A DNA stretch of 64,000 nt, from positions 540,659 through 604,658 of the forward strand of contig NZ_JAENIM010000039.1 of the NCBI RefSeq assembly GCF_016595495.1. The letters are read 5' to 3'. The notes beneath the pieces are model-generated. The model made no database searches. It was not told the DNA's origin and saw nothing but the letters and a program-made list of their open reading frames with translations. Positions 43,044 through 51,802 of this stretch are shown here, piece by piece; the stretch's first letter is position 1, and every line of letters begins with the position of its first letter. Both the position numbers and the translations under genes were made by a program. The stretch is from Persicirhabdus sediminis. GTDB taxonomy: Bacteria; Verrucomicrobiota; Verrucomicrobiia; Verrucomicrobiales; Akkermansiaceae.

Positions 43044-43592
43044 TTGCGTGATTGGGTGTGGCTGCTAGTGATTAGAGTTGTGCTAACCCTGCCTATAGAA
43101 TCTGAGCGCATTCGGCTACGACGATTTGTCGAGCGTGATCGTGCTAGCTTTGTGAGTTTCATGCAAAATGAGACATCAAATCGCTATTTGATGTTTGATG
43201 CCGATGAATGCTCGGACGAAGGGGCAAACCAGCTGGTGGATCGTATCATGGCGTCCTATGCTGACGAGGTGGAGATTTGCTCTTATGTGGTGGCTGATTT
43301 ACACAGCGACCGCTATCTCGGCACCGCTGGGTTTACCAGCTACGATGTTGGCGTGATGGAGTGTTATTTTGGCATCAACGAGGAGTTTTGCGGTCACGGC
43401 TATGCCACTGAGGCGCTGGTGATGTTGCGCGATGTGTTGATGCCCAGCTACCAGCTGCGAGTTTATTGCCACGATGATAACCAGCTAGCTCACCGCGTGG
43501 CGCTGGCGGCTGGGTTTAAATTGCGTGGTGCAGCGGTAAACAAAAATAGCCAGCTCAGCGGCCAGCTATTTGTTTACAAACAAGGTGTGTAG
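43044..43592 (+). CDS. GNAT-family N-acetyltransferase (RimJ/RimL type)
   Basis: Acetyl-CoA-dependent acetyltransferase. TLPIESERIRLRRF begins the fold; YLGTAGFTSYD, CYFGINEEFCGHGYATEAL (acetyl-CoA pyrophosphate loop) and NQLAHRVALAAGFKLRG complete it. The start is unsure: the frame opens with TTG at 43044, but a GTG near 43080 would give a more typical N-terminus. No good ribosome site is seen for either. The target (protein N-terminus, antibiotic or metabolite) is not determinable. Confidence 0.8.
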   Translation: MRDWVWLLVIRVVLTLPIESERIRLRRFVERDRASFVSFMQNETSNRYLMFDADECSDEGANQLVDRIMASYADEVEICSYVVADLHSDRYLGTAGFTSYDVGVMECYFGINEEFCGHGYATEALVMLRDVLMPSYQLRVYCHDDNQLAHRVALAAGFKLRGAAVNKNSQLSGQLFVYKQGV

Positions 43593-43648
43593 TGAGGGAA
43601 TTTTCCAGCTGGGAATAAATCACTCCAGCTGGAAATAATGATTGAGAA

Positions 43649-44875
43649 TTATTCGATCAGATCGGCAGCGCTAAGTCCACGCAGCTCGAGCACACGTAAG
43701 ATCGCAGATTCGATCAGGTTGTTTGGGCATGATGCGCCCGCGGTGATGCCGACGGTGCATGGTTTATCCGGGTTGAGGATCTCAGTGTAGCTGGATTTGA
43801 TCTCGGCATTTTTTTCGAGGTCAAAGTGGATGATTTCCTCTAGCGATTCGATGCATGATGCCTTGCGGATGAAGAAGGTAGGTAATTCTTGCTCAGCAAT
43901 TTCCACCAGGTGAGTGGTATTTGAGCTGTTGTAGCCGCCGACCACTAACATCATGTCCATTGGCTTCTTGAGCATCTCAAAGAGCGCGCTTTGACGCTCC
44001 TGAGTGGCGCCGCAGATGGTATCAAAAACGTGGTAGTTCTGGGTATGTCCGTCGCGTTTTTCTAGCGCTGCCTGGATGTGGCGTTGCAGTTCTTCGGTCT
44101 CGCTTTGCAGCATGGTGGTCTGGTTGGCCACACCAACTTGCTGAAGGTGGACGTCTGGGTCAAATCCCTCTGAATAAGCGCCGCTGAATTTCTCCAACAA
44201 GGCCGCTTTGTCGCCACCATTGATAATGTAGTCGCAGACGTAATCCGCATCAGCCAGCGTGAGGATGACTAGGTAATGACCGTCTTTTTTATCGCCGAGC
44301 GCACGTGACGCAGTGGCTAAAGTTTCTTCATGGCCAGCTTTGCCGTGAATGATGGAGGTGACTTGTTGTTTGGCGTAACCACGAACGCGGCGCCAAACTT
44401 TCATCACATCACCACAGGTGGTATCAACGACGTGGCAGCCGACCTCAGCGAGGAAATCCATGAAATGCGTAGGCGCACCAAATGCTGGCACGATCACCAC
44501 ATCTTCGTCGGTGAGATCTTTGTATTCATCGCTGAGTTTTTTCCACGGCAGAGAAACGATGCCCATGTCGCGAAGTTGTTTGTTAACCTCTGGGTTGTGA
44601 ATGATTTCACCAATCAAAAACAAGCGCTGGTCAGGGAAAACTTTATGGGTGGCGTAGGCGAGGTCGATGGCGCGCTCCACACCGTAGCAAAAACCAAACT
44701 GCTGGGCCAGCCGGATGGTGGTATTGCCAATCTGCACTTCGCCGTGAGACGCGCGGATTTTCTCCACTAAAGACGAGCGGTAGTGGTTTTCCACTTCAGC
44801 TTGGACTTTTTCCATCACATCGGGGCGGCGAACATTTACGCGCTTACGCTTAGGGCTATCAGTTGGCTTGCTCAT
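43649..44875 (-). CDS. ispH: 4-hydroxy-3-methylbut-2-enyl diphosphate reductase, long type
   Basis: Last enzyme of the MEP isoprenoid pathway; makes IPP and DMAPP using a [4Fe-4S] cluster. Cluster Cys residues are in FGFCYGVERA, VDTTCGDVMKVW and GASCPNNLIE. Substrate residues include IGEIIHNPEV and SSNTTHLVEI. The ATG at 44875 (MSKPTDSPKRKRV) gives 408 residues, the longer cyanobacterial/plant-like form rather than the roughly 310-residue enterobacterial one. The frame extends further upstream but into the YwaF-like gene. Confidence 0.95.
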   Translation of the reverse strand: MSKPTDSPKRKRVNVRRPDVMEKVQAEVENHYRSSLVEKIRASHGEVQIGNTTIRLAQQFGFCYGVERAIDLAYATHKVFPDQRLFLIGEIIHNPEVNKQLRDMGIVSLPWKKLSDEYKDLTDEDVVIVPAFGAPTHFMDFLAEVGCHVVDTTCGDVMKVWRRVRGYAKQQVTSIIHGKAGHEETLATASRALGDKKDGHYLVILTLADADYVCDYIINGGDKAALLEKFSGAYSEGFDPDVHLQQVGVANQTTMLQSETEELQRHIQAALEKRDGHTQNYHVFDTICGATQERQSALFEMLKKPMDMMLVVGGYNSSNTTHLVEIAEQELPTFFIRKASCIESLEEIIHFDLEKNAEIKSSYTEILNPDKPCTVGITAGASCPNNLIESAILRVLELRGLSAADLIE

Positions 44876-44943
44876 GAATTTGGTCAAAATTTTGCGTCGG
44901 GACGCTGAAAGAAAAGAAACCAGTTTGCCCGAAAAGGCACGTA

Positions 44944-45621
44944 TTATTTTTGCTTTGTCTGACGAAATGGCAAACTCAGTAGCCAAAATAGCAAACTGGC
45001 GATGGCGCCGAGCGACAAAATGTACCACGGCCACGGGCCCATCACGTCAATCAAGCTGGATTCGCTGGGTTTGGCAGCAAGGAAACCAAAGTTGGCGCCG
45101 AGTAAGAAATTCAGAGCTCCGGCGATGGTGGCGTAAACTGCCAGCCAGCCCACGGCGCGTCTTACTGAGCCAGCGCGTGGCCTCCAGCCAATGCAGATGG
45201 GCAAATACAAGGCGGCGCAAACGACGCCGAGGTGGGAAAAATAAAAGGCCAGCGCAACCGGGTGAGTGAATGACTCGTTGATGTCTGGCGTGAGCATCGC
45301 CTGAGTGGCGCCAGCTAGCCCCCAGTAGTAAACAAGCTCACGCAGCGTGGCTTGTTTGTAGATCATGGCAAATCCAGCTAGGATCACCGACAGGTCGCAA
45401 AGGTGGTAGGGGATCTTGATCTCAATGGGCATGTGGTAGCCAGCGAGCTGGTAGGCCAGCAGCGTGACCGGATAAGCCAATAGGCAGCTAATGCCAATGG
45501 CATAGCGCAGTGGTTTGGCTGAGCCCGCGGATTCAAGTCGGCGGCCAATAAGCAAAACCACAGCAATGGACGCAAATGATAGCGCTAAACAAATTAGGTG
45601 GTGGCTAGAAAATATTTCCAT
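44944..45621 (-). CDS. YwaF/TIGR02206-type membrane protein
   Basis: 225 residues with seven hydrophobic helices. IFSSHHLICL at the start and the conserved IPYHLCDLSVILAG and LTPDINESFTHP segments match the TIGR02206 group, whose function is unknown. The ATG at 45621 was chosen over a TTG 33 bases upstream. It lies 68 bases upstream of ispH on the same strand. Confidence 0.82.
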   Translation of the reverse strand: MEIFSSHHLICLALSFASIAVVLLIGRRLESAGSAKPLRYAIGISCLLAYPVTLLAYQLAGYHMPIEIKIPYHLCDLSVILAGFAMIYKQATLRELVYYWGLAGATQAMLTPDINESFTHPVALAFYFSHLGVVCAALYLPICIGWRPRAGSVRRAVGWLAVYATIAGALNFLLGANFGFLAAKPSESSLIDVMGPWPWYILSLGAIASLLFWLLSLPFRQTKQK

Positions 45622-45807
45622 TGCTGTGAGTTCTTCGGCCCAGTTATACGTCAAGCTTGGTGCGAATTAAGCAGCTAAGTGTCATAAAATTGATTTTCTC
45701 TATCTGCCTAGTGGCACATTTGTTAATCTATGTGACTATCGGCTAGGTACGTGCAGATGCAATCAGCTGTTTGGTTTTGCGCTGCATTTATAAAACCTAC
45801 TAAAATT

Positions 45808-47085
45808 ATGGTCGATAAGCACATTATTATCATTGGCGCGGGGTTCGGGGGGATGACTTGCGCCAAGAAGTTGGGCAACAAAGAGGGGGTTAGGGTGACT
45901 ATCGTTGATAGAAAAAATCACCACCTCTTCCAACCTTTACTCTATCAGGTAGCGACGTCGACTCTGGCGGCGCCAGATATTTCGCGCTCTATCCGGTCAA
46001 TTTTTGATAAATATAACAATATAGACGTCGTCTACGATCATATCGAGCGGGTTGATCTGGCTGGAAAAGTTCTACATGCGTCCTCTGGTCTTAGTTTGAG
46101 CTACGACTACCTCGTAGTCGCAACTGGAGTGAAGACGAGCTTTTTTGGCAAAGCTGAATGGGAGAAACACGTCTATTGTCTCAAATCATTAGATGATGCC
46201 TTTTCTATCCGCGAGAAGTTGCTCAGAAGCCTGGAGGTTGCCGACCGTGGAACTGAGCCGCAAAATATCGCCAAGCTCTCAACGACCGTGATTATCGGCG
46301 GCGGCCCGACTGGCGTGGAGCTAGCTGGCGCATTTTCGGATCTGGTGAAGCGCACCATGAAGCGTGGATTTAAAAACTACGATACCAGCCAGCAGCGGAT
46401 CATTTTGATTGAGGCACAAGACCAGCTGCTGGGTGCCTTTCCTCGCGACCAGGCAGAATACGCCGTCGAGCGATTAGAGCAACGCGGTGTTGAGGTGAAG
46501 CTGAATTCTATGGTCAGCCACATTGACGAGGGCATCGTTGAGTTGAAATCTGGCGAAATCATTGAGGCGGGTGTGATTATTTGGGGTGCAGGTGTGGAGG
46601 CGACTCCAATTACCAAAACTCTCGGTGTTAGCCTGAATCGTGCGGGTTTGGTTGAAGTGGAGAAAGACCTGTCGATTCCTGGCAATCCAGAGGCCTTTGT
46701 GATTGGTGATGCGGCGGCGGTAAAACAAGCCAATGGTAAACTCGTTCCTGGCCAAGCGCCAGCGGCGATGCAAGAAGGTGGTTTTGTTGCTACGATCATC
46801 AAAAATGAGCTGGTCAGCGGGATCGGCAAGCGGCCTGATTTTGACTATTTCGACAAAGGTTTCATGGCCATTGTGGGGAAAAACTCAGCAGTGGTGAATT
46901 TCCGCGATGTGCTGAAAGTGAAAGGATTTTTGGCTTGGATGATGTGGTTATTCATTCACATCATGTTTCTGACGAATTTCCGCAGTCGCATTGGAGTTCT
47001 CATCTCATGGTGTTTTTCTTACCTAGCCGATAAGCCTGGCGCGCGCGTGGTGACTGCCGCGAGCGACGATGAATGGAAGGCGTAG
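45808..47085 (+). CDS. ndh: Type II NADH:quinone oxidoreductase
   Basis: Single-subunit flavoprotein that passes electrons from NADH to the quinone pool without pumping protons. FAD motif IIIIGAGFGGMTCAKKL, redox-core PLLYQVATSTLAAPDISRSI, NADH motif TVIIGGGPTGVELAGAFSDL, late FAD site VIGDAAA, and C-terminal membrane anchor (WMMWLFIHIMFLTNFRSRIG). The ATG at 45808 gives 425 residues; the longer frame adds a dubious leader. It pairs functionally with menaquinone (menD in this window). Confidence 0.94.
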   Translation: MVDKHIIIIGAGFGGMTCAKKLGNKEGVRVTIVDRKNHHLFQPLLYQVATSTLAAPDISRSIRSIFDKYNNIDVVYDHIERVDLAGKVLHASSGLSLSYDYLVVATGVKTSFFGKAEWEKHVYCLKSLDDAFSIREKLLRSLEVADRGTEPQNIAKLSTTVIIGGGPTGVELAGAFSDLVKRTMKRGFKNYDTSQQRIILIEAQDQLLGAFPRDQAEYAVERLEQRGVEVKLNSMVSHIDEGIVELKSGEIIEAGVIIWGAGVEATPITKTLGVSLNRAGLVEVEKDLSIPGNPEAFVIGDAAAVKQANGKLVPGQAPAAMQEGGFVATIIKNELVSGIGKRPDFDYFDKGFMAIVGKNSAVVNFRDVLKVKGFLAWMMWLFIHIMFLTNFRSRIGVLISWCFSYLADKPGARVVTAASDDEWKA

Positions 47086-47149
47086 TGAGCCAGCGGGAAT
47101 TGGTGGTTTGTTATCGTCGCCAATTTTCTGGCTGGAATTTTCCATAAGC

Positions 47150-47188
47150 AAAAAAAAGCCGGACTCATTGCTGAGTCCGGCTTTTTTG
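47150..47188. terminator. Bidirectional intrinsic terminator between ndh and pyk
   Basis: AAAAAAAAGCCGGACTCA, TTGC and TGAGTCCGGCTTTTTT form a 10-bp GC-rich stem with A and T tracts on both sides, between two convergent genes. Confidence 0.95.
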
Positions 47189-47209
47189 AAATGGTTGTGA
47201 TCCAGCTAA

Positions 47210-48610
47210 TTAAGCGTGGATGATAAGAATGGAGTCCACGGTGTGGTCCTTCTGCAGTGTGTCTGAGATGACGATGAGTGGAGTGCCTTCTGGAACTTCA
47301 CCTGTGCCACGCAGAACTTCGAGAGCAGCTGCTTGGTTGGTATCGTGATCTTCGCTGAATGGAATCTGGTAAGCGCGAACGCCACGTGAGAGAGCCATTT
47401 TGCGGCAGATGCCAGACTTACTTGTGAATGCGTGGATGCGTGACTGTGGGCGAAGCTGTGCACAGGCAACTGGAAGGAATCCGCGACGTGTGAAGCAGAT
47501 GATCTGCGCGTCCGCAATGGAGTCAACCAAGTTAACTGCAGCGCGAAGTGTTTTCTGACGCTCGGTGCGCAGGATAACTTCTTTGCCGTAGCCCATGCCG
47601 CCACTGCGCTCGATGCGCTGGGCGATGCGGCTGAGTGTTTCCACACACTGCACTGGGTATCTGCCCATGGCAGTTTCACCAGAAAGCATGATGGCGTCAG
47701 CTTCTTCAAACACAGCGTTAGCAACGTCAGTTACTTCAGCACGTGTTGGCATTGGGTTCTCGATCATGGACTCAAGCATTTGAGTTGCAACGATAACGCG
47801 GCGGCCGAGAACGTGACATCTGCGAACGATGCGGCGCTGGATGAGTGGAAGTTCTTCGAATTCAACTTCAACACCGAGGTCACCACGAGCAACCATGATG
47901 CCGTCAGCAGCATTGATGATGCCATCGATGTTGCGGATCGCTTCTTGGTCTTCAATCTTAGCAACGATGTGTGCTTCGCCACCGAGTTCTTCCATGGCTT
48001 TGCGCAGTTCATCAACGTGAGCAGCGTCACGCACAAATGAGCCAGCGATGAAATCAACACCAGCTTCAACAGCTGTAGCGAGATCGCCGTGATCTTTAGC
48101 AGTCAGGGCAGGAAGGTTGAGGCGAACACCTGGAAGGTTGATGTGGCGGCGGCTGCCGAGTTTACCTTCAGTCTTCACTTCACATACGATGCGGTCAGGA
48201 AGTACTTCTGTGATGGTCATCAGCAAGTAGCCGTTGTCGACCACCAATGGGTCGCCAGCGCGCACGTCGTCCATTAGGCCTTCATAGTTGACAGTAGACG
48301 AATACTTTTCCTTCTGCTCAGCGTCGCGTTTGCGGAATTCAAGAACGTCACCTGGAACCAACATGTACGGCTCATCGAGGTCACCTGTACGGATTGATGG
48401 GCCTTGCAGGTCGCAAAGCACGGCGGTGTGGCGCTTCTTTTCTTTGGCAATAGCACGAATGCGAAGTGTAACGTCTTTGACCCACTCGCGAGGCGCGTGA
48501 CTCATGTTGAGACGGAAAATGTTTACGCCAGCGTCGATCAATTGGCCGAGCATCTCGTTGGAGTCGCTCACTGGGCCTAGTGTAGAAATGATACGGGTCT
48601 TCTGGGACAT
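47210..48610 (-). CDS. pyk: Pyruvate kinase
   Basis: Makes ATP and pyruvate from phosphoenolpyruvate in glycolysis. The TIM barrel starts KTRIISTLGPVS, NIFRLNMSH; the active site has IVAKIEDQEAIRNIDGI and IMVARGDLGVE, then ATQMLESMIENPMPTRAEV. A C-terminal allosteric domain follows (TRRGFLPVACAQLRP) and the protein ends after SILIIHA. 466 residues is usual for the family. It lacks CCAGCTGG. Confidence 0.97.
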   Translation of the reverse strand: MSQKTRIISTLGPVSDSNEMLGQLIDAGVNIFRLNMSHAPREWVKDVTLRIRAIAKEKKRHTAVLCDLQGPSIRTGDLDEPYMLVPGDVLEFRKRDAEQKEKYSSTVNYEGLMDDVRAGDPLVVDNGYLLMTITEVLPDRIVCEVKTEGKLGSRRHINLPGVRLNLPALTAKDHGDLATAVEAGVDFIAGSFVRDAAHVDELRKAMEELGGEAHIVAKIEDQEAIRNIDGIINAADGIMVARGDLGVEVEFEELPLIQRRIVRRCHVLGRRVIVATQMLESMIENPMPTRAEVTDVANAVFEEADAIMLSGETAMGRYPVQCVETLSRIAQRIERSGGMGYGKEVILRTERQKTLRAAVNLVDSIADAQIICFTRRGFLPVACAQLRPQSRIHAFTSKSGICRKMALSRGVRAYQIPFSEDHDTNQAAALEVLRGTGEVPEGTPLIVISDTLQKDHTVDSILIIHA

Positions 48611-48916
48611 GCGCGCAAGCTACGTTTAATATAGGCAATTAGCCAATAATAAAATCCCGACAATTACAATTTCTTCCAGCTCGATTAACGCAGTCTTGTT
48701 TAATGTGTTGAAAATGAATGAGTTTGAGTCATGCCATAAAACGACAGCAAAAGCAGGCATTATTTCGCAATGAAATTAACGATTAATTTTCACCGCCATG
48801 TAGTGGTCAATTCCAGCCAATAGCCAAATGTAGAATAAGCGACATTTCTCATATCATTGAAAAATGAATTTGTACTTTAAGTACTTTAAGTAAAGTTGAT
48901 AATTAATTTCCAGATC
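48611..48916. other. AT-rich gene-free region before the first fucosidase gene
   Basis: About 300 bases with no supportable gene. It holds short repeats of TACTTTAAG (TACTTTAAGTACTTTAAGTAAAG near 48873-48895) and presumably the promoters for pyk (leftward) and the fucosidase (rightward). Confidence 0.5.
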
Positions 48917-50902
48917 ATGATGAAAAAAATTAAATTATTGCCACGAGCGATGGCATTGGGTGCGTTAGCAGCCATTTCAGCGTCCGCAATGACGAGCGCG
49001 CATGCTGAGTCGGCAGCAGGTCCAGTGAAGCCAGAGTTGAAGTCATTACAGCAACATTTCAAAACTCCCGAGTGGCTGCAAGATGCCAAACTTGGTGTTT
49101 ATACTCACTGGGGTCCAGTGACTCAGGCGATTCGCCACCACGATCAGGGGAACTTCGGCTGGTACGGACGATTCATGTACCAGCAAGGGCACGCCGCCAT
49201 GGAGTATCACAAAAAACATTTTGGTGACCCCAAGGACGTGCCGTACACCAAGATCATGGAAGAATTCACCGCGGAGAAATTTGACGCCGCTGAGTGGGCT
49301 GAGTTAATTGCTGGTGCGGGTGCAAAGTTTGGCGGTCCGGTTTCCATCCACCACGATAACTACGCCATGTGGGATAGCGACATCCACGCGTGGAACTCGG
49401 TAAATATCGGCCCCAAGCGCGACATCACCGGTGAGCTGGAAAAAGAATACCGCAAGCGTGGGATGAAGTTCCTCGGCGCATTCCACCACGGGTTCACTTA
49501 TCATTTTTACAAATACGCACGGCAAAATGGCTACCAAGGGACAGAGGCGGAATTTGCCAAACTCTACGGGCCAGTTGATAAACGTGACGAGAAAAAGGAA
49601 TTCATTCCGCGCGCATTTCAGGAACAATGGCTGGCGCTGGTGAATGAATACGTCACCAAGTACAACCCAGACTTGATCTACTACGATTTTGGCCTCGGCT
49701 GGCAGGATCAAGATGTTCAGTACCAAATGTATGCGGATTATTATAATTACGGCATCAAAGAGGGGAAAGAGGTCACCGTGCTGCAAAAAGAACGTGCGCC
49801 GATTTTGCGCAGCTACTCGACGATGGATCTGGAACGTGGTCGCATGGACGAGCTGACGCCGTACACTTGGACTACGGACACCTCAGCTGGCGCGTGGTTT
49901 TACCATCCAGATTCCAGCTGGGAGGATTCCAATACGATGATCGATATGTTCATCGATATTGTTTCTAAAAATGGCATCATGTTGCTCAATGTGGCACCTG
50001 ATTTTGAGGGGTCTATCCCGCCAGAAATGAAGTCATTGCTGAAAGATTTTGGCAGCTGGACGAGCCAAAATGGTGAAGGTATCTACGAAACTCGCCCGTG
50101 GCCAATCTACGGCGAAGGAAGTGTGGGCGCTGACTCAGGGCATTTTAAAATTGAAAACTCAAAGGCGCGCAAAGAAGCCAAATACGGCGGCGACGACATC
50201 CGCTACACGGTGTCTAAAGATGGCAAAACTCAGTTTGCTTTCTTCCTCGGCTGGCCAGAAAGCGAGCAAGTCATCCTCAATGGATTTGATGTCAAATCAG
50301 CTGGCGGCAAGGTCACCTTGTTTGGTTACGACAAAGCTATCAACTTCGAGGTATTGGCTGACGGTCGCATCCAGCTGGATATTCCAAAGCTGGCTGATTT
50401 GCCAAATGATTTTGCCTACGGGTTCAAATTTGACGGTTTTGACATCCAGCCGCGCAAACAAGGGTTATTTTACCAGCCAAACTCAAAAACCATTGGCGCG
50501 GAGATGGCAGCCATTCACGGCTACCATATCAGTGAAGGCGAAAATGCCGACGGTCAAACCGTGATCAATAATTGGACGTCATGGTGGGGAAGCGTGAATT
50601 TCCTCTGGAGAAATAAATTCAAGGATAGTGATTTCACGCTGCGTGCCAAAATGCGCAATTTGAATGATACGAACGAGTTGAGCGTGAAGATATTCAACGA
50701 CGGCGGCGAAGTGGTCACCCTGCAGGTAAACCCGCAGGTGACTGGCGATGAATTTGTTTACGTCGATCTAGGCGATTTCCACCTCAATGCCGATGGTGTT
50801 TTCCAAATCAAAATTGGCTCTGAAGAGGGCAAATTTGCGCCACGTTCGATGGAGATCGAGGCGATACAAATTGCGCCGATTCCGGTGCAGATGAAACGCT
50901 AA
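48917..50902 (+). CDS. Secreted alpha-L-fucosidase, GH29 (copy 1)
   Basis: Hydrolyses alpha-L-fucosyl residues from glycans such as algal fucoidan-type or host glycans. A signal peptide of about 29 residues ends SAHA. The GH29 barrel follows: TPEWLQDAKLGVYTHWGPVT, HHDNYAMWDSDIHAWNSVN, and the nucleophile Asp257 in PDLIYYDFGLGW. A C-terminal beta-rich region (FLGWPESEQVILNGFDV) and a further 120-residue domain with a galactose-binding look complete the 661 residues. The ATG at 48917 was chosen; the TTG at 48896 is unlikely. About 8 kb from its paralogue. Confidence 0.93.
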   Translation: MMKKIKLLPRAMALGALAAISASAMTSAHAESAAGPVKPELKSLQQHFKTPEWLQDAKLGVYTHWGPVTQAIRHHDQGNFGWYGRFMYQQGHAAMEYHKKHFGDPKDVPYTKIMEEFTAEKFDAAEWAELIAGAGAKFGGPVSIHHDNYAMWDSDIHAWNSVNIGPKRDITGELEKEYRKRGMKFLGAFHHGFTYHFYKYARQNGYQGTEAEFAKLYGPVDKRDEKKEFIPRAFQEQWLALVNEYVTKYNPDLIYYDFGLGWQDQDVQYQMYADYYNYGIKEGKEVTVLQKERAPILRSYSTMDLERGRMDELTPYTWTTDTSAGAWFYHPDSSWEDSNTMIDMFIDIVSKNGIMLLNVAPDFEGSIPPEMKSLLKDFGSWTSQNGEGIYETRPWPIYGEGSVGADSGHFKIENSKARKEAKYGGDDIRYTVSKDGKTQFAFFLGWPESEQVILNGFDVKSAGGKVTLFGYDKAINFEVLADGRIQLDIPKLADLPNDFAYGFKFDGFDIQPRKQGLFYQPNSKTIGAEMAAIHGYHISEGENADGQTVINNWTSWWGSVNFLWRNKFKDSDFTLRAKMRNLNDTNELSVKIFNDGGEVVTLQVNPQVTGDEFVYVDLGDFHLNADGVFQIKIGSEEGKFAPRSMEIEAIQIAPIPVQMKR

Positions 50903-50929
50903 TTTCCAGCTAGCTGGAAATTGATTAAC

Positions 50930-50970
50930 GCGAAACCCGCCGCCATACTTGACGCCGGCGGGGGTTTCGC
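50930..50970 (+). promoter_or_regulatory. Long GC-rich hairpin in the thiG leader
   Basis: GCGAAACCCGCCG and CGGCGGGGGTTTCGC form a stem of about 13 pairs with a 13-base loop, ending 15 bases before the thiG ATG. There is no T-tract. It could terminate the fucosidase transcript poorly, or control thiG translation. A separate TTCCAGCTAGCTGGAA palindrome lies just before it. Confidence 0.5.
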
Positions 50971-50985
50971 TAAGTTCGCCGCTAA

Positions 50986-51768
50986 ATGAATGAGAAACTC
51001 ACGATAGCTGGCCGTCAATTTGGCTCCCGTCTGATGACAGGAACTGGGAAATTTGCCTCAAATGACTTAATGCGCGACGCACTGGCGGCCGCAGAAACAG
51101 AGATTGTCACCGTGGCCTTGCGTCGCGCTGATCTAAGCGGCGGGCAGGATGCCTACGCTAACATTTTAGAATATGTCGATCGCGACCGTTACTTGCTGCT
51201 GCCAAATACCAGCGGGGCAATGAATGCCGAAGAGGCTGTGCGCCTAGCTCGGCTAGCGGAAGCGGCTGGTCTGCCAAAGTGGATCAAGTTGGAAATCCAC
51301 CCAGATCCAACGTACCTGCTGCCAGATCCTATCGAGACATTAAAAGCAGCTGAAATCCTCGTTAAAGAAGGGTTCACGGTATTACCATATATCAATGCGG
51401 ACCCAGTTCTCGCCAAGCATTTGCAAGAAGCTGGCTGTGCCGCGGTGATGCCACTTGGCGCACCAATCGGCTCCAACAAAGGCATCATCACCCGCGATCA
51501 AGTCAGCATCATCATCGAGCAGGCCACCGTGCCTGTTGTGGTTGACGCTGGTATCGGCGCGCCGAGCCACGCAGCCGAAGCCATGGAGCTTGGCGCTGAC
51601 GCGGTTCTGGTCAATACCGCCATGGCCATTGCTAGTGATCCGATCCGCATGGCGCGCGCCTTTAAGCTCGCTGTGGAAGCTGGCCGCGATGCATATGAAA
51701 TCGGCCTGCCACAAGCGCAGCTGAAAGCGTCCGCCACCAGCCCGCTGACCGCATTTCTCTCTGAGTAA
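50986..51768 (+). CDS. thiG: Thiazole synthase ThiG
   Basis: Forms the thiazole phosphate of thiamine from DXP, the ThiS thiocarboxylate and dehydroglycine. Start [19 protein letters not shown]; the Schiff-base Lys lies in [28 protein letters not shown] and [28 protein letters not shown] complete the phosphate site. 260 residues is normal. ThiS, ThiF and ThiH are not in the window. No TPP aptamer precedes it, unlike thiC. It is followed 34 bases later by menD. Confidence 0.97.
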   Translation: MNEKLTIAGRQFGSRLMTGTGKFASNDLMRDALAAAETEIVTVALRRADLSGGQDAYANILEYVDRDRYLLLPNTSGAMNAEEAVRLARLAEAAGLPKWIKLEIHPDPTYLLPDPIETLKAAEILVKEGFTVLPYINADPVLAKHLQEAGCAAVMPLGAPIGSNKGIITRDQVSIIIEQATVPVVVDAGIGAPSHAAEAMELGADAVLVNTAMAIASDPIRMARAFKLAVEAGRDAYEIGLPQAQLKASATSPLTAFLSE

Positions 51769-51802
51769 TCCAGCTGGCAACCATCAACTTATCATCGATA
51801 GC

